This document shows positions 17,137 through 25,800 of a stretch of 64,000 bases of DNA, piece after piece. Position numbers and translations under genes: made by a program. Numbering within the stretch: the first letter of the stretch is position 1; every line of letters starts with the position of its first letter. The notes beneath the pieces are model-generated. The model worked only from the letters and a program-made list of their open reading frames with translations, was not told where the DNA came from and ran no database searches. The stretch lies in NCBI RefSeq assembly GCF_021083645.1, contig NZ_JAJNRQ010000001.1, positions 124,001 to 188,000 of the forward strand. Direction: 5' to 3'. This DNA is from Schaalia sp. lx-260. Lineage in GTDB: Bacteria > Actinomycetota > Actinomycetes > Actinomycetales > Actinomycetaceae.

Positions 17137-18005
17137 TGCCTTTCATTGTTTCTGTTGCCCTACTTGCCGTAGTAACAGCACTGGCTTGCGCTTTACCGGG
17201 AACATTCATTGTTTTACGTAAACAGTCCATGCTTGTAGAAGCAATCTCCCATGCGGTTCTTCCGGGGATTGTTGTCGGTGCTTTGATTTCCGGCAGCACT
17301 CATTCACCGATCATGGTACTTACTGCCGCCATTATGGGGCTCGTAGTCGTCTTTGGAGCGGAAAAACTACGAAATTCAGGGCTTATCGTGGGTGACGCGC
17401 ATCAGGGCCTCATTTTCCCTGTTCTTTTCGCTATAGGTGTCATCCTTTTGTCCACAGTCTTGCACAGCGTACACCTGTGTCAGGACACGGTTCTTACAGG
17501 CGATTTGAACCTCATGGCGCTATCACCTGAACACATTATTTTCGGCACAATTGATATTGGCCCGCGAGTAATGTGGCGGCTTCTTGGTGTTTTCCTGCTG
17601 ACAGGCGCATACATTGTGCTGGTATATCCGAAACTTAAATTAGCAACCTTTGACCCGCTTCTGGCCCGTTCAATGGGTATTCCTGTGAAAACGATCAGTG
17701 CGGGCCTTATGCTGTTGGTTTCCCTGACGGTGGTTGTCGCTTTTGATGCGGCAGGCGCTATCCTCGTGGTTGCCCTGATGGTTGTCCCTCCTGCGACAGC
17801 ACTTCTCTTTGCTCGCACTTTGCCTGGCATGATGTGCGCAAGTTTAGTGATTGCTGTCGTGTCGGCCCTGCTGGGTTTTTCCATCGCATTGGTAGGAGAT
17901 TTGGCAACATCATCAATGATGGCGGTGGTTGATGCAGCGGTATTCCTCATCGTGTTTTGTATCGTGAAAGTACGCGAACATGTGATACGCCAACGCGCGA
18001 TATAA
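17136..18005 (+). CDS. Metal ABC importer permease (second of two)
   Basis: 289 residues, same ABC-3 family as the preceding gene. Seen: an N-terminal helix, LRKQSMLVEAISHAVLPGIV near residue 28 (the family's conserved Ala-His-Ala-like helix), and VVALMVVPPATALLFAR near residue 210. Last gene of the four-gene operon; a strong hairpin follows. It pairs with the upstream permease. Confidence 0.9.
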   Translation: MPFIVSVALLAVVTALACALPGTFIVLRKQSMLVEAISHAVLPGIVVGALISGSTHSPIMVLTAAIMGLVVVFGAEKLRNSGLIVGDAHQGLIFPVLFAIGVILLSTVLHSVHLCQDTVLTGDLNLMALSPEHIIFGTIDIGPRVMWRLLGVFLLTGAYIVLVYPKLKLATFDPLLARSMGIPVKTISAGLMLLVSLTVVVAFDAAGAILVVALMVVPPATALLFARTLPGMMCASLVIAVVSALLGFSIALVGDLATSSMMAVVDAAVFLIVFCIVKVREHVIRQRAI

Positions 18006-18022
18006 AACCACACGCACCGTGG

Positions 18023-18070
18023 GGGCAATTCTTCTGAAGGTAACTTCACCTACTTCAGACAGAATTGCCC
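18023..18070 (+). terminator. Terminator of the metal ABC operon
   Basis: GGGCAATTCT (18023-18032) pairs with AGAATTGCCC (18061-18070), with an inner TCTGAAG/CTTCAGA stem. It begins 18 bases after the last permease stop and lies between convergent genes, so it may serve both. Confidence 0.75.
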
Positions 18071-18110
18071 TCTACTTTATTCGGCCTCATAAGCCACCTA
18101 CGAATAAGTA

Positions 18111-19067
18111 CTATGCGCGCTGCACAGCCCCATTTTTATCTGTCGGAGGCTCCACAATCCACGGGGCCAGCTCTAAAGTACGCAAAGCCTCATAATCTAA
18201 AGCCTGCGATAAATCGGATAGCGAACGCGCCCCACGCACACCGATAGATGTGCCAATCCATTCCACCACGTCAGCGACACTCCACCCCAAGGCGTAAAGA
18301 TCAGGCAAAGTAACAGCGCCATCACGTTTTGCCAGCCGCACTCCGTCACTATTGAGCGCCAAAGGAACATGCACATATGTTGGCTGGGGGATACCTAAAA
18401 CATGAGCAAGGGAAGATTGCGCAGGAGCTTGCGCGAGCAAATCATCACCACGAAGCACCTGATCCACCCCCTGAAAAGCGTCATCAAGGACAACTGCAAG
18501 GTTATAGGCCACAGCCCCATCGCTTCGTTGAATGACGAAAGAATCCACAGGACCTGTGACATTCCCATGAAGCTCATCCGTTACCGTCCATTCGCTTACA
18601 GGAGGACGGAAACGCAGAGCAGGTGCCCGACCTAATGCCGCTAACTCGCGCCGTTTGGAGTTTCGAACAGATTCTGACAAATCTGCGCATGTCCCAGGAT
18701 AATGACCGTAAGGAGTGTGAGGAGCTGAAGGTGCCGTGCGAATATCTTTACGCGAACAATAACATTCAAAAACATGGCCGCTTTCCATTAAAACAGCGAT
18801 CGCGTCCTTATGTGCTTTCGTGCGGGATGTTTGAATAAGAACTGGACCATCCCAATTGAGGCCTATCGCCTGAAGATCTTCTAATTGACGCTCAGCAGAG
18901 CCAGAACGCACACGGTCAATATCCTCAAGGCGCATAACGAAACGACGACCGGTGCAGCGCGCCCACAGCCACGCTAATATTGCTGTCCGCAGATTTCCAA
19001 CATGCAGATCACCTGTAGGCGATGGCGCGAAACGGCCAGCACCAACGGCAGAAGAAGTCAGAGACAT
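18111..19067 (-). CDS. gluQ: Glutamyl-Q tRNA(Asp) synthetase
   Basis: Attaches glutamate to queuosine in the anticodon loop of tRNA-Asp. Seen: 318 residues, matching GluQRS rather than the roughly 480-residue GltX because the anticodon-binding domain is absent; N-terminal GRFAPSPTGDLHVGNLRTA with the HIGH-like HVGN; zinc-site cysteines in ECYCSRKDI and YPGTC; and a KMSKS-like RLAKRDG near residue 255. A single gene on the minus strand. tRNA-Asp, its substrate, is encoded in this window at 41.6 kb. Confidence 0.9.
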   Translation of the reverse strand: MSLTSSAVGAGRFAPSPTGDLHVGNLRTAILAWLWARCTGRRFVMRLEDIDRVRSGSAERQLEDLQAIGLNWDGPVLIQTSRTKAHKDAIAVLMESGHVFECYCSRKDIRTAPSAPHTPYGHYPGTCADLSESVRNSKRRELAALGRAPALRFRPPVSEWTVTDELHGNVTGPVDSFVIQRSDGAVAYNLAVVLDDAFQGVDQVLRGDDLLAQAPAQSSLAHVLGIPQPTYVHVPLALNSDGVRLAKRDGAVTLPDLYALGWSVADVVEWIGTSIGVRGARSLSDLSQALDYEALRTLELAPWIVEPPTDKNGAVQRA

Positions 19068-19187
19068 TCTATTGCTCTTTTCCTATTCGAGCCTGCCCTT
19101 GCAAGCCAATCCTCAGCTAGCGGCACAAAGCCTGAATATGCGCGGCCTCAAAGCAGTATGCGCCAGCATGATAGATGCCCCTCACGC

Positions 19188-19505
19188 TCAGTTGCCCTCA
19201 GGAAGCGAATCTATAGCAGCTTCTAGACGAGCAAGTTTACCTTGCAGCTCTCCCGCGTAACCGGAACGTAGATCTGCTTTCAAGATAAGCGACACGCGCG
19301 GTGACACTTCCGCTATCGCATCACATGCTGCGCGGATTACCGGCATCACTTCATCCCAGTCACCTTCAATGGTGGTGAACATAGCGGTTGTTTCATGCGG
19401 AAGCCCACTTGTGCGCACGACCTGCACAGCGCGAGCAACGGCTTGTGAAACTGAACCATCTGGGCTATCAGAAGTCATAGGTGAAACAGAAAAAGCAAAA
19501 AGCAT
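19188..19505 (-). CDS. MTH1187/YkoF-like thiamine-binding-type protein
   Basis: 105 residues resembling the MTH1187-type family (formerly DUF77). Seen: N-terminal MLFAFSVSPM; the SVSQAVARAVQVVRTSGLPHE segment; and TTIEGDWDEVMPVIRAACDA. These small cytosolic proteins form tetramers and bind thiamine or a related molecule; no reaction is known. It stands alone between gluQ and the divergent methionine transporter. Family assignment is fairly firm; the biological role is not. Confidence 0.75.
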   Translation of the reverse strand: MLFAFSVSPMTSDSPDGSVSQAVARAVQVVRTSGLPHETTAMFTTIEGDWDEVMPVIRAACDAIAEVSPRVSLILKADLRSGYAGELQGKLARLEAAIDSLPEGN

Positions 19506-19593
19506 ACATGTAGCTTAACTGTGTTCGCAGTGAAAATGAGGCTACGAAAACCCGTAAGAACAGGAAAAGCCACGAAGCGACAATCCACATGTG

Positions 19594-19605
19594 CTATGTT
19601 ACATA
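19594..19605. promoter_or_regulatory. 12-base motif shared by the metN and metQ upstream regions
   Basis: CTATGTTACATA, containing the inverted repeat TATGT-T-ACATA, occurs 130 bases before metN and again 135 bases before metQ. Shared by two transcription units of one transporter, it could be an operator for a common regulator. No S-box-like leader was recognised. Confidence 0.4.
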
Positions 19606-19734
19606 TTCTCATCCCTTTCGCTTTCTTTCCTGCGACCTATGAAAGCTCTAAGGTGAATACGATGCGCACGGTAACACCTATCCGAAGCGCCTGACATATA
19701 CCGCACATAACTTCGATTCAGCATGGGAGGACAC

Positions 19735-20727
19735 ATGATTGACTTGCGTGCAGTACGTAAGGTCTATCCCGTCAAAGGCGGTGCAGAAGTAGTCGCACTC
19801 GACGACGTAACACTTCATGTGGATAAGGGAGCGATACACGGCATCGTTGGGCAATCTGGTGCCGGTAAATCAACACTGATTCGCTGCCTTACCGCTTTGG
19901 AACGCCCAACAGAAGGCCGTATCACTGTTGACGGAGTGGACTTATCCACGGTACGTGGGCGCGAACTTTTACGCGCTCGCCGCAATATTGGCATGGTTTT
20001 TCAAGCGGCAAATCTTTTAGAAGCGCGCACTGCGGCAGCTAATGTGGGATACCCGTTAAAACTTGCTGGTGTCAGCAGGCAAGAAACTGAGCGCAGGGTT
20101 GAAGAACTCCTATCCTTGGTGGGTTTAGCTGGGCGAGGTGATTCCTACCCTTCGCAGTTATCAGGCGGTCAGCGTCAGCGTGTCGGTATTGCTCGTGCTT
20201 TAGCTGATACGCCTGCCGTGTTGCTTTGTGACGAGCCGACATCTGCTTTGGACTCAGAATCCACGCGGCAAATTTTGTCTCTTTTACGTCATGTACGTGA
20301 TGTTGCGGGAGTGACAGTTCTGATTATCACCCACGAAATGAGTGTGGTACGTGAAATCTGTGATTCGGTGACATTGCTTGGGCATGGCCGTGTTATTCAA
20401 AGTGGGAAAGTTGATGATGTAGTGACTGACCCGACAAGTCCTTTAGCGCGCGAGTTGGTACCTGTTCCTCATGTGGATGATGTGCATATTCCAGAGGCAA
20501 TGACACTTTTGGATGTCATGTTTACTTCACGGCCGGGGGTTCCCACCGGAGCGAATGTTCTGCGTTTAGCGGCATCATTAGGGGCTGACGTGACTGCGGG
20601 AACATTTGAATCGCTTGCGACATCTCAAGTAGGTCGTTTAGCGCTTTCGGTGCCAACAATCCACAAAGATCAGATCATTGCTCAACTTAAAGCCAATAAT
20701 GTGCACGTTCAGGAGCGCAACCTATGA
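19735..20727 (+). CDS. metN: Methionine ABC importer, ATP-binding protein
   Basis: Drives uptake of methionine. Seen: 330 residues; Walker A GQSGAGKST; signature LSGGQRQRVG; Walker B VLLCDEPTSALD; and a C-terminal NIL ligand-binding domain (about residues 255-330), which in MetN senses methionine and inhibits transport. ATG 19735 was chosen because GGAGG lies four bases upstream; an ATG at 19723 would add four residues. Overlaps metI by four bases. metQ follows separately after a gap. Confidence 0.93.
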   Translation: MIDLRAVRKVYPVKGGAEVVALDDVTLHVDKGAIHGIVGQSGAGKSTLIRCLTALERPTEGRITVDGVDLSTVRGRELLRARRNIGMVFQAANLLEARTAAANVGYPLKLAGVSRQETERRVEELLSLVGLAGRGDSYPSQLSGGQRQRVGIARALADTPAVLLCDEPTSALDSESTRQILSLLRHVRDVAGVTVLIITHEMSVVREICDSVTLLGHGRVIQSGKVDDVVTDPTSPLARELVPVPHVDDVHIPEAMTLLDVMFTSRPGVPTGANVLRLAASLGADVTAGTFESLATSQVGRLALSVPTIHKDQIIAQLKANNVHVQERNL

Positions 20728-21488
20728 TTGCTTTTACTCATTTTGTTGATATTTTTTCCACTGCGGATACTTTCGTTCCGCTGAAATCGGCTGCCGCTTT
20801 ATTGTCAGCGGGTAAAGGTGATCCGATGTGGTTGGATAATCCAGCATTGACAAAGAGTTTTTTGCCGGCAGTCGGTGAAACTTTGCTGATGACGGGATTT
20901 TCTACTCTTTTCACGGTCATCTTGGGTGTTCCGTTGGGGCTTATTCTGGTTCAGACTAGCAAAGAGGGGCTGACGCCTCATAAATTCATACATCAAACTT
21001 TAGGTTTTGTTGTCAATATTTTGCGTTCGTATCCTTTCGTTATTCTTATTATTGCTTTGATTCCTTTCACCCGTTTTGTGGTTGGCAGTTCGCTTGGATG
21101 GAAAGCGACAGTTGTTCCACTAGTTATTGGTGCGACACCATTTTTTGCACGGCTTGTTGAAACGAATATTCGTGCTGTTGCTCCGGGGAAAATTGAAGCT
21201 GCTCAAATGATGGGGGCGAATCTTTTCCAGATCCAATGGGGCGTGCAAGTACGTGAAGCTTTGCCTGAACTTGTCCAATCTGTGACAGTCCTTGGGATCA
21301 CACTGGTAGGGTACTCGGCTCTCGCTGGTGTTGTTGGTGGCGGCGGTTTAGGTCAGATGGCAATTAACTACGGGTATAACCGTTTCCAAAGCGATGTCAT
21401 GATTGTTACTGTGCTCGCTATTTTGCTGCTTGTGCAAGTCATTCAAATCACGGGTGATTTTGTTGCTCGCATGGTGAATCATCGGTGA
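20724..21488 (+). CDS. metI: Methionine ABC importer, permease
   Basis: 254 residues with five to six membrane segments. MetI-family features: GETLLMTGFSTLFTVILGVPLG, the coupling loop PGKIEAAQMMGANLFQIQW (EAA motif) near residue 155, and SALAGVVGGGGLGQMA near residue 195. The N-terminus is about 40 residues longer than typical. It starts in the metN stop (ATGA), indicating translational coupling. Confidence 0.93.
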   Translation: MIAFTHFVDIFSTADTFVPLKSAAALLSAGKGDPMWLDNPALTKSFLPAVGETLLMTGFSTLFTVILGVPLGLILVQTSKEGLTPHKFIHQTLGFVVNILRSYPFVILIIALIPFTRFVVGSSLGWKATVVPLVIGATPFFARLVETNIRAVAPGKIEAAQMMGANLFQIQWGVQVREALPELVQSVTVLGITLVGYSALAGVVGGGGLGQMAINYGYNRFQSDVMIVTVLAILLLVQVIQITGDFVARMVNHR

Positions 21489-21699
21489 GGAGCTTCGTGC
21501 GCTGGTGCGTTATGTGAATATTTTGTTTGGCAGGTATCTTCGGATCTGATTCGAGGGTGCCTGTCTGCTTATCTGGACAGTGCGCTCGTTAGAGGGGCCG
21601 TCTTTCTTTTGGGTCTGCATGGAAATAGCGGATATGCGTGTTCAGATGTATCAGAGAATGTGCTCAAGAGGGCAGGAATATCTCACGCAATAACGGAAC

Positions 21700-21711
21700 C
21701 TATGTTACATA
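21700..21711. promoter_or_regulatory. Second copy of the metN/metQ upstream motif
   Basis: CTATGTTACATA again, 135 bases before the metQ ATG. The gap it sits in (21489-21845, 357 bases) holds no convincing gene; the frame open upstream of metQ from 21609 lacks a ribosome-binding site and precedes the signal peptide. Confidence 0.4.
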
Positions 21712-21845
21712 AGATCGATGGACGGACCCCTTTTTGTATCTTCGCCTCAAAAGAACAGAATTTAATAAACGTTTCAAACGATGAATATGACCGACATGTG
21801 GAGTTCACGCCAGTGGACACCATCAACACCTGGAAAGAGAAAATA

Positions 21846-22700
21846 ATGCGTTCAATCCGTTACGTCGCTGCTTGCGCCGCCGCTGCCCTTATCCTCGCTG
21901 GATGCTCGTCTACTGCTTCTTCCTCACGCTCATCTGATACGGCGACTTCTGCTTCTGGCGCTCAAGAAGTTGTCACACTGAAGGTAGGGGCTTCACCTTC
22001 ACCTCATGCAAAGATTCTTCAATACATCCAAGATCATTTAGCTGCGGAAGCTGGCTTGAAGTTGGATATTGTGGAATACACCGACTATGTGCAGCCGAAT
22101 GTGGCTTTGAATCAGGGTGAACTGGATGCGAATTTCTACCAGACGGTTCCTTACCTGAATGACCAAACGAAAGAGTATGGCTACGATTTTGTGCCGGGTA
22201 AAGGTGTTCACTTGGAACCGTTGGCTGTCTACTCTGAAAAGGTGAAGAACCTGAAAGATTTCCCTGAAGGTGGAAAAATCGGCATCATTGCAGATGTGAC
22301 AAATCAAGCCCGTGCTTTGAAATTGTTAGCCGATCAGGGTTTCGTCAAGATTAGTGACCCGAAAGCAGATTCTTCGGACATCAACATCAATACAGTTGAG
22401 AAATTGAAGAAATTTGAATTTGTTGAGGTTGAAGGCGCCCAGCTTGTGCGTTCACTTGCTGACGTTGATATCGCGGTTATTAACGGTAACTTCGCACAAG
22501 AAGGTGGTTTGAGTCCTCATGGTGATGGTTTAGCTATTGAAAGCACTGAAGGAAATGACTCAGCTAACCTTCTCGTGTGGAAGAAGAACCCTAATAAGGC
22601 TGATGCTATCGCTAAACTTGAGAAACTTTTGCATTCGGATTCTGTACGCACGTACATCGAAAGCACATGGAAAGACGGTTCCGTTATTCCAACTTTCTGA
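21846..22700 (+). CDS. metQ: Methionine-binding lipoprotein of the MetNI transporter
   Basis: Captures methionine outside the membrane. Seen: 284 residues; a signal peptide with lipobox LAGC (Cys near 21); a Ser/Ala-rich linker; and the NlpA/MetQ pattern: VGASPSPHAKIL, VEYTDYVQPNVAL, DANFYQTVPYLN and AVINGNFAQEGGL. The start was chosen at ATG 21846 since it begins the signal peptide and is preceded by GGAAAGAG. It is in its own transcription unit, as judged by the 357-base gap and the repeated motif, and is followed by a strong terminator. Confidence 0.92.
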   Translation: MRSIRYVAACAAAALILAGCSSTASSSRSSDTATSASGAQEVVTLKVGASPSPHAKILQYIQDHLAAEAGLKLDIVEYTDYVQPNVALNQGELDANFYQTVPYLNDQTKEYGYDFVPGKGVHLEPLAVYSEKVKNLKDFPEGGKIGIIADVTNQARALKLLADQGFVKISDPKADSSDININTVEKLKKFEFVEVEGAQLVRSLADVDIAVINGNFAQEGGLSPHGDGLAIESTEGNDSANLLVWKKNPNKADAIAKLEKLLHSDSVRTYIESTWKDGSVIPTF

Positions 22701-22727
22701 TCGAAAGCTGTATGTGCTGACGAACAG

Positions 22728-22760
22728 GTGTGGGGTCCTGCGTATTGCAGGACCCCACAC
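22728..22760 (+). terminator. metQ terminator; stem identical to the upp terminator
   Basis: GTGTGGGGTCCTGC (22728-22741) pairs perfectly with GCAGGACCCCACAC (22747-22760) around GTATT, followed by TTTCTC. The same 14-base stem occurs at 27417-27449. Confidence 0.88.
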
Positions 22761-22802
22761 TTTCTCTATGCCTTCAAGGTGCTTGTAGACCTGATAGGCG
22801 CT

Positions 22803-25800
22803 TTACGATTCACTGGATTTTTGTTCTTTGACTGCTCCATATCGTGTGATGGCTAATGACATGCTTGCACCGCATAAGGCAATGAAGCTTCCTATAATGA
22901 AGGCCCATGATGTTCCTGTCATCGCTAAGCGTGACAAAGGAGTTTTACGGATTGTTGTTGAGTGCGGGTCATTTGCTTTGTCTGTATTTCCCAAAGGCGT
23001 AGCAGAAGCATCTGACTGTGACGTATTTTCATCCCCGGACTCATCGGATTCAGGTGTTTCCGTTCTTACTGTTGGTTCGGTTACCTCACTTGTTTCCGGT
23101 GCTACTACTTCTACAACAGTCCTGCCACTGCGTCCGCTTACCACATCTGTTACCTCAATGTGGTGAGTGCCAATGGTGGTGTCAGCAGGGATCGTGATGT
23201 GTGCTGTGAGTGTGCCTTCACCAGATGCAGTGAATTCTCCTAAAAAGAGAGGATCCGAATGCAGGTGCAGTGTGGCTTGCCCTGATGGTGTAAGACCTTG
23301 AACAGATACTGTTTGCTCAGAACCCGGAGTGACCCTGTTATTTTCAACAGAAACAATCACATCATTATCTGCGTGAGGGGTAACGGATGGGAGAGGAGCG
23401 GTTCTCGTGGTTATTGTGGCTGCTTGAGAACGGTTTCCTGCGGCATCCACTGCCACGATCTGAAGCTCATATGTAGTTCCTGCTTCTAAATTGTCAATAA
23501 CAATATGAGTATCAGCAGCATCCACCTTCATCGTGCGACCATCAACAGATATTTCATATTCGGTGACGGCCACGTTATCAGTGGAAGCAGCCCATGAAAG
23601 GTCAATGCTTGTCATTTCCGGATCCGCATTCAGTCCTTCAGGTATGGAAGGAGCTTGCGTGTCGGCAGCAATATGTTCTGCAAGGTTGGTGATATTGTCA
23701 CGTAAGGCTGTCGCCGCTTCTGTCACAGCTTCCTGTGTATGTTCGTCACCATTGACCAAATCAACGGCACGACGCAAAGCTGTGCTGTACGCATTCCAAG
23801 CTTCAGGTTCGTATAGGCTTTCCTGTGGTTGCAAAGCGTCAACTCGTTCAAGCTGCTCATGTACTGGGCTTAAAGACACGCCAGGAATGATGACATCAAA
23901 GTAATCAAGTTCAGCTTTAACGTTCCCGTTGAGTGCCTTATTCCTCAAGGTAAGCGTATGTGTTCCTGCAGGTAAATTCGTAAAGCGAACAACGGGTACT
24001 TGATGTGCGTCATTTTGTTCATTCAGAGCAACGAGACGGCAGTTTTGATTTCCGTCAATACATGCTTCGTACTGGCCGTACGGGGTGTTGGAAGTTGCGC
24101 CGACGATGATTCCGGTGCCAGTAAATTCATAGGTGACACTTTGATCTGCTCTTTCAGTGAAATGCAGAGTGGAATTATGATTTCGATGGTCACTGTTCCA
24201 TGTGCCCCAACCAGCAGAATAATGAATCGAACTATTCGCGTCATCGACTCGTTCTATTTGTTCACTACCAAGGAGAACACGTAGAGGGAGTGAACTGTTG
24301 AGTTTTGGATCTTCTGGGGAGGAAACTGTAATGGTGACTGATCCTTCACGAATACCTGTGACGATGCCATGTGCGTCCACTGTGGCAACAGATGTATCTG
24401 AGCTTTCCCATCGTAGGTCTTGTGGCGATTGAGAATGAAAATTCTTCATATTGGCCACTAGTAAGAGCGTGCCATTTTCTTTCCCGATGGTGGTAGCTCC
24501 AGTGTGAGAGGTCAGGTGCAGAGAAGGAATTTCACGGATCGTGTAGGTTTTTCCTGCTGTGGTGGGGAAAGAAATGTGCGAGGAATCATGAATGGTGGGG
24601 CGTAGGATTTGCCCTGATTCGTCCGTGATGGTGCTTTGAGCGGCACCGGGGAAAGAAAGAGTTGCTTCTTTCCCTTTACCGGAATGTAAAGAAAGCTCGC
24701 TGACTGCTTTCTTTTCCCATGTCATATCGACTGTGAAATCACCTCGTGTGCGCAGACCCGTAATATGCCCCTCAGCCCAAGCATCAGGTAAAGCAGGCAG
24801 GACATTCAGATAATTGACGTGCTTATTGCCTTGCGGGTCTGTGTATGTTGAGTTTGATTGCATGAGCATTTCGTTAACACCTGATGTGTACCCGAAGTTT
24901 CCATCAATCTGGAAGGGCGGGTGCGCGTCGAAAAGATTCGGGTAAATCCCGCTACGGAAAAGTGAACGAATGATAGCGTGCGCATGGTTTCCGTCGCCGG
25001 TGCGCGCCCATGCGTTGAGTCGTTGTGCGATACCCCAGCCAGTGGCGTTATCTGAGCGATCTGTGAGGGATACTTTTGCGGCATCCATAAATTCAGGGTT
25101 ATCCACAGTGATGAGGTCACCGGGGAACAGGCCCAGCATATGTGAGAGGTGTCGGTGTTGTTTTTGGTAGCTGGGGATACGGTTTGTGTCATACCAGTGC
25201 CCGAGTTCACCTTCGTTGTACCATTCTTTAATTTGACCGCTGCTTCCTACGACAATGGGTTTAAGCAGTGATTGTGCGCATTCCCAAGAACGGTTTGCTT
25301 GATGAGTGAATTCGCCGCCATTGTCCCAGTTACGTGTCCATCCAGAGGTTGAACAGTTTTCTGTATTACCAACAAGTTCATCGTCAACGTTGAGGATACG
25401 TGCTGCTTCGATGGTGTCTTTGAAAAGTTGCCAGATCAGTGTTTGTTCGTAGGTATTTCCATCAGTGATAGGACCGTGTTCTGGCGAGTATGTGGGTGAT
25501 GAGGCGAGTCGTTCTTCACCTTGCCCGTCGCGGGTTGGGTGCAAGAGCCGTTGGATATAGAACTGAGATTGTTCTTTTAAGAGTGGGTAGATCCTTTGGC
25601 GTAGTAAATCAGTGTCTTGTGAGTATTCGTAGGCTTCATAGAGGTTTTGTAGGATCCACGGTACGGCTGCTGGTGACCAGCCCCAAAAGAATGATGCTCC
25701 CGGTGTTGTCCAACCGTAGGGTGTGGTTTCTGTGTGAGCGAGGAAACCTGAACCGGGACTTGCGTCGGTTCCTGCGTAGATTCGTGCGGTTTCTCGTCCG

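Noticed and set aside
19506-19734. SAM riboswitch upstream of metN
   Set aside because: No S-box-like core or recognisable SAM-binding junction; only the 12-base repeated motif stands out.
21609-21845. N-terminal extension of MetQ from 21609
   Set aside because: The extension would bury the signal peptide and lipobox behind 79 residues; ATG 21846 has a good ribosome site.
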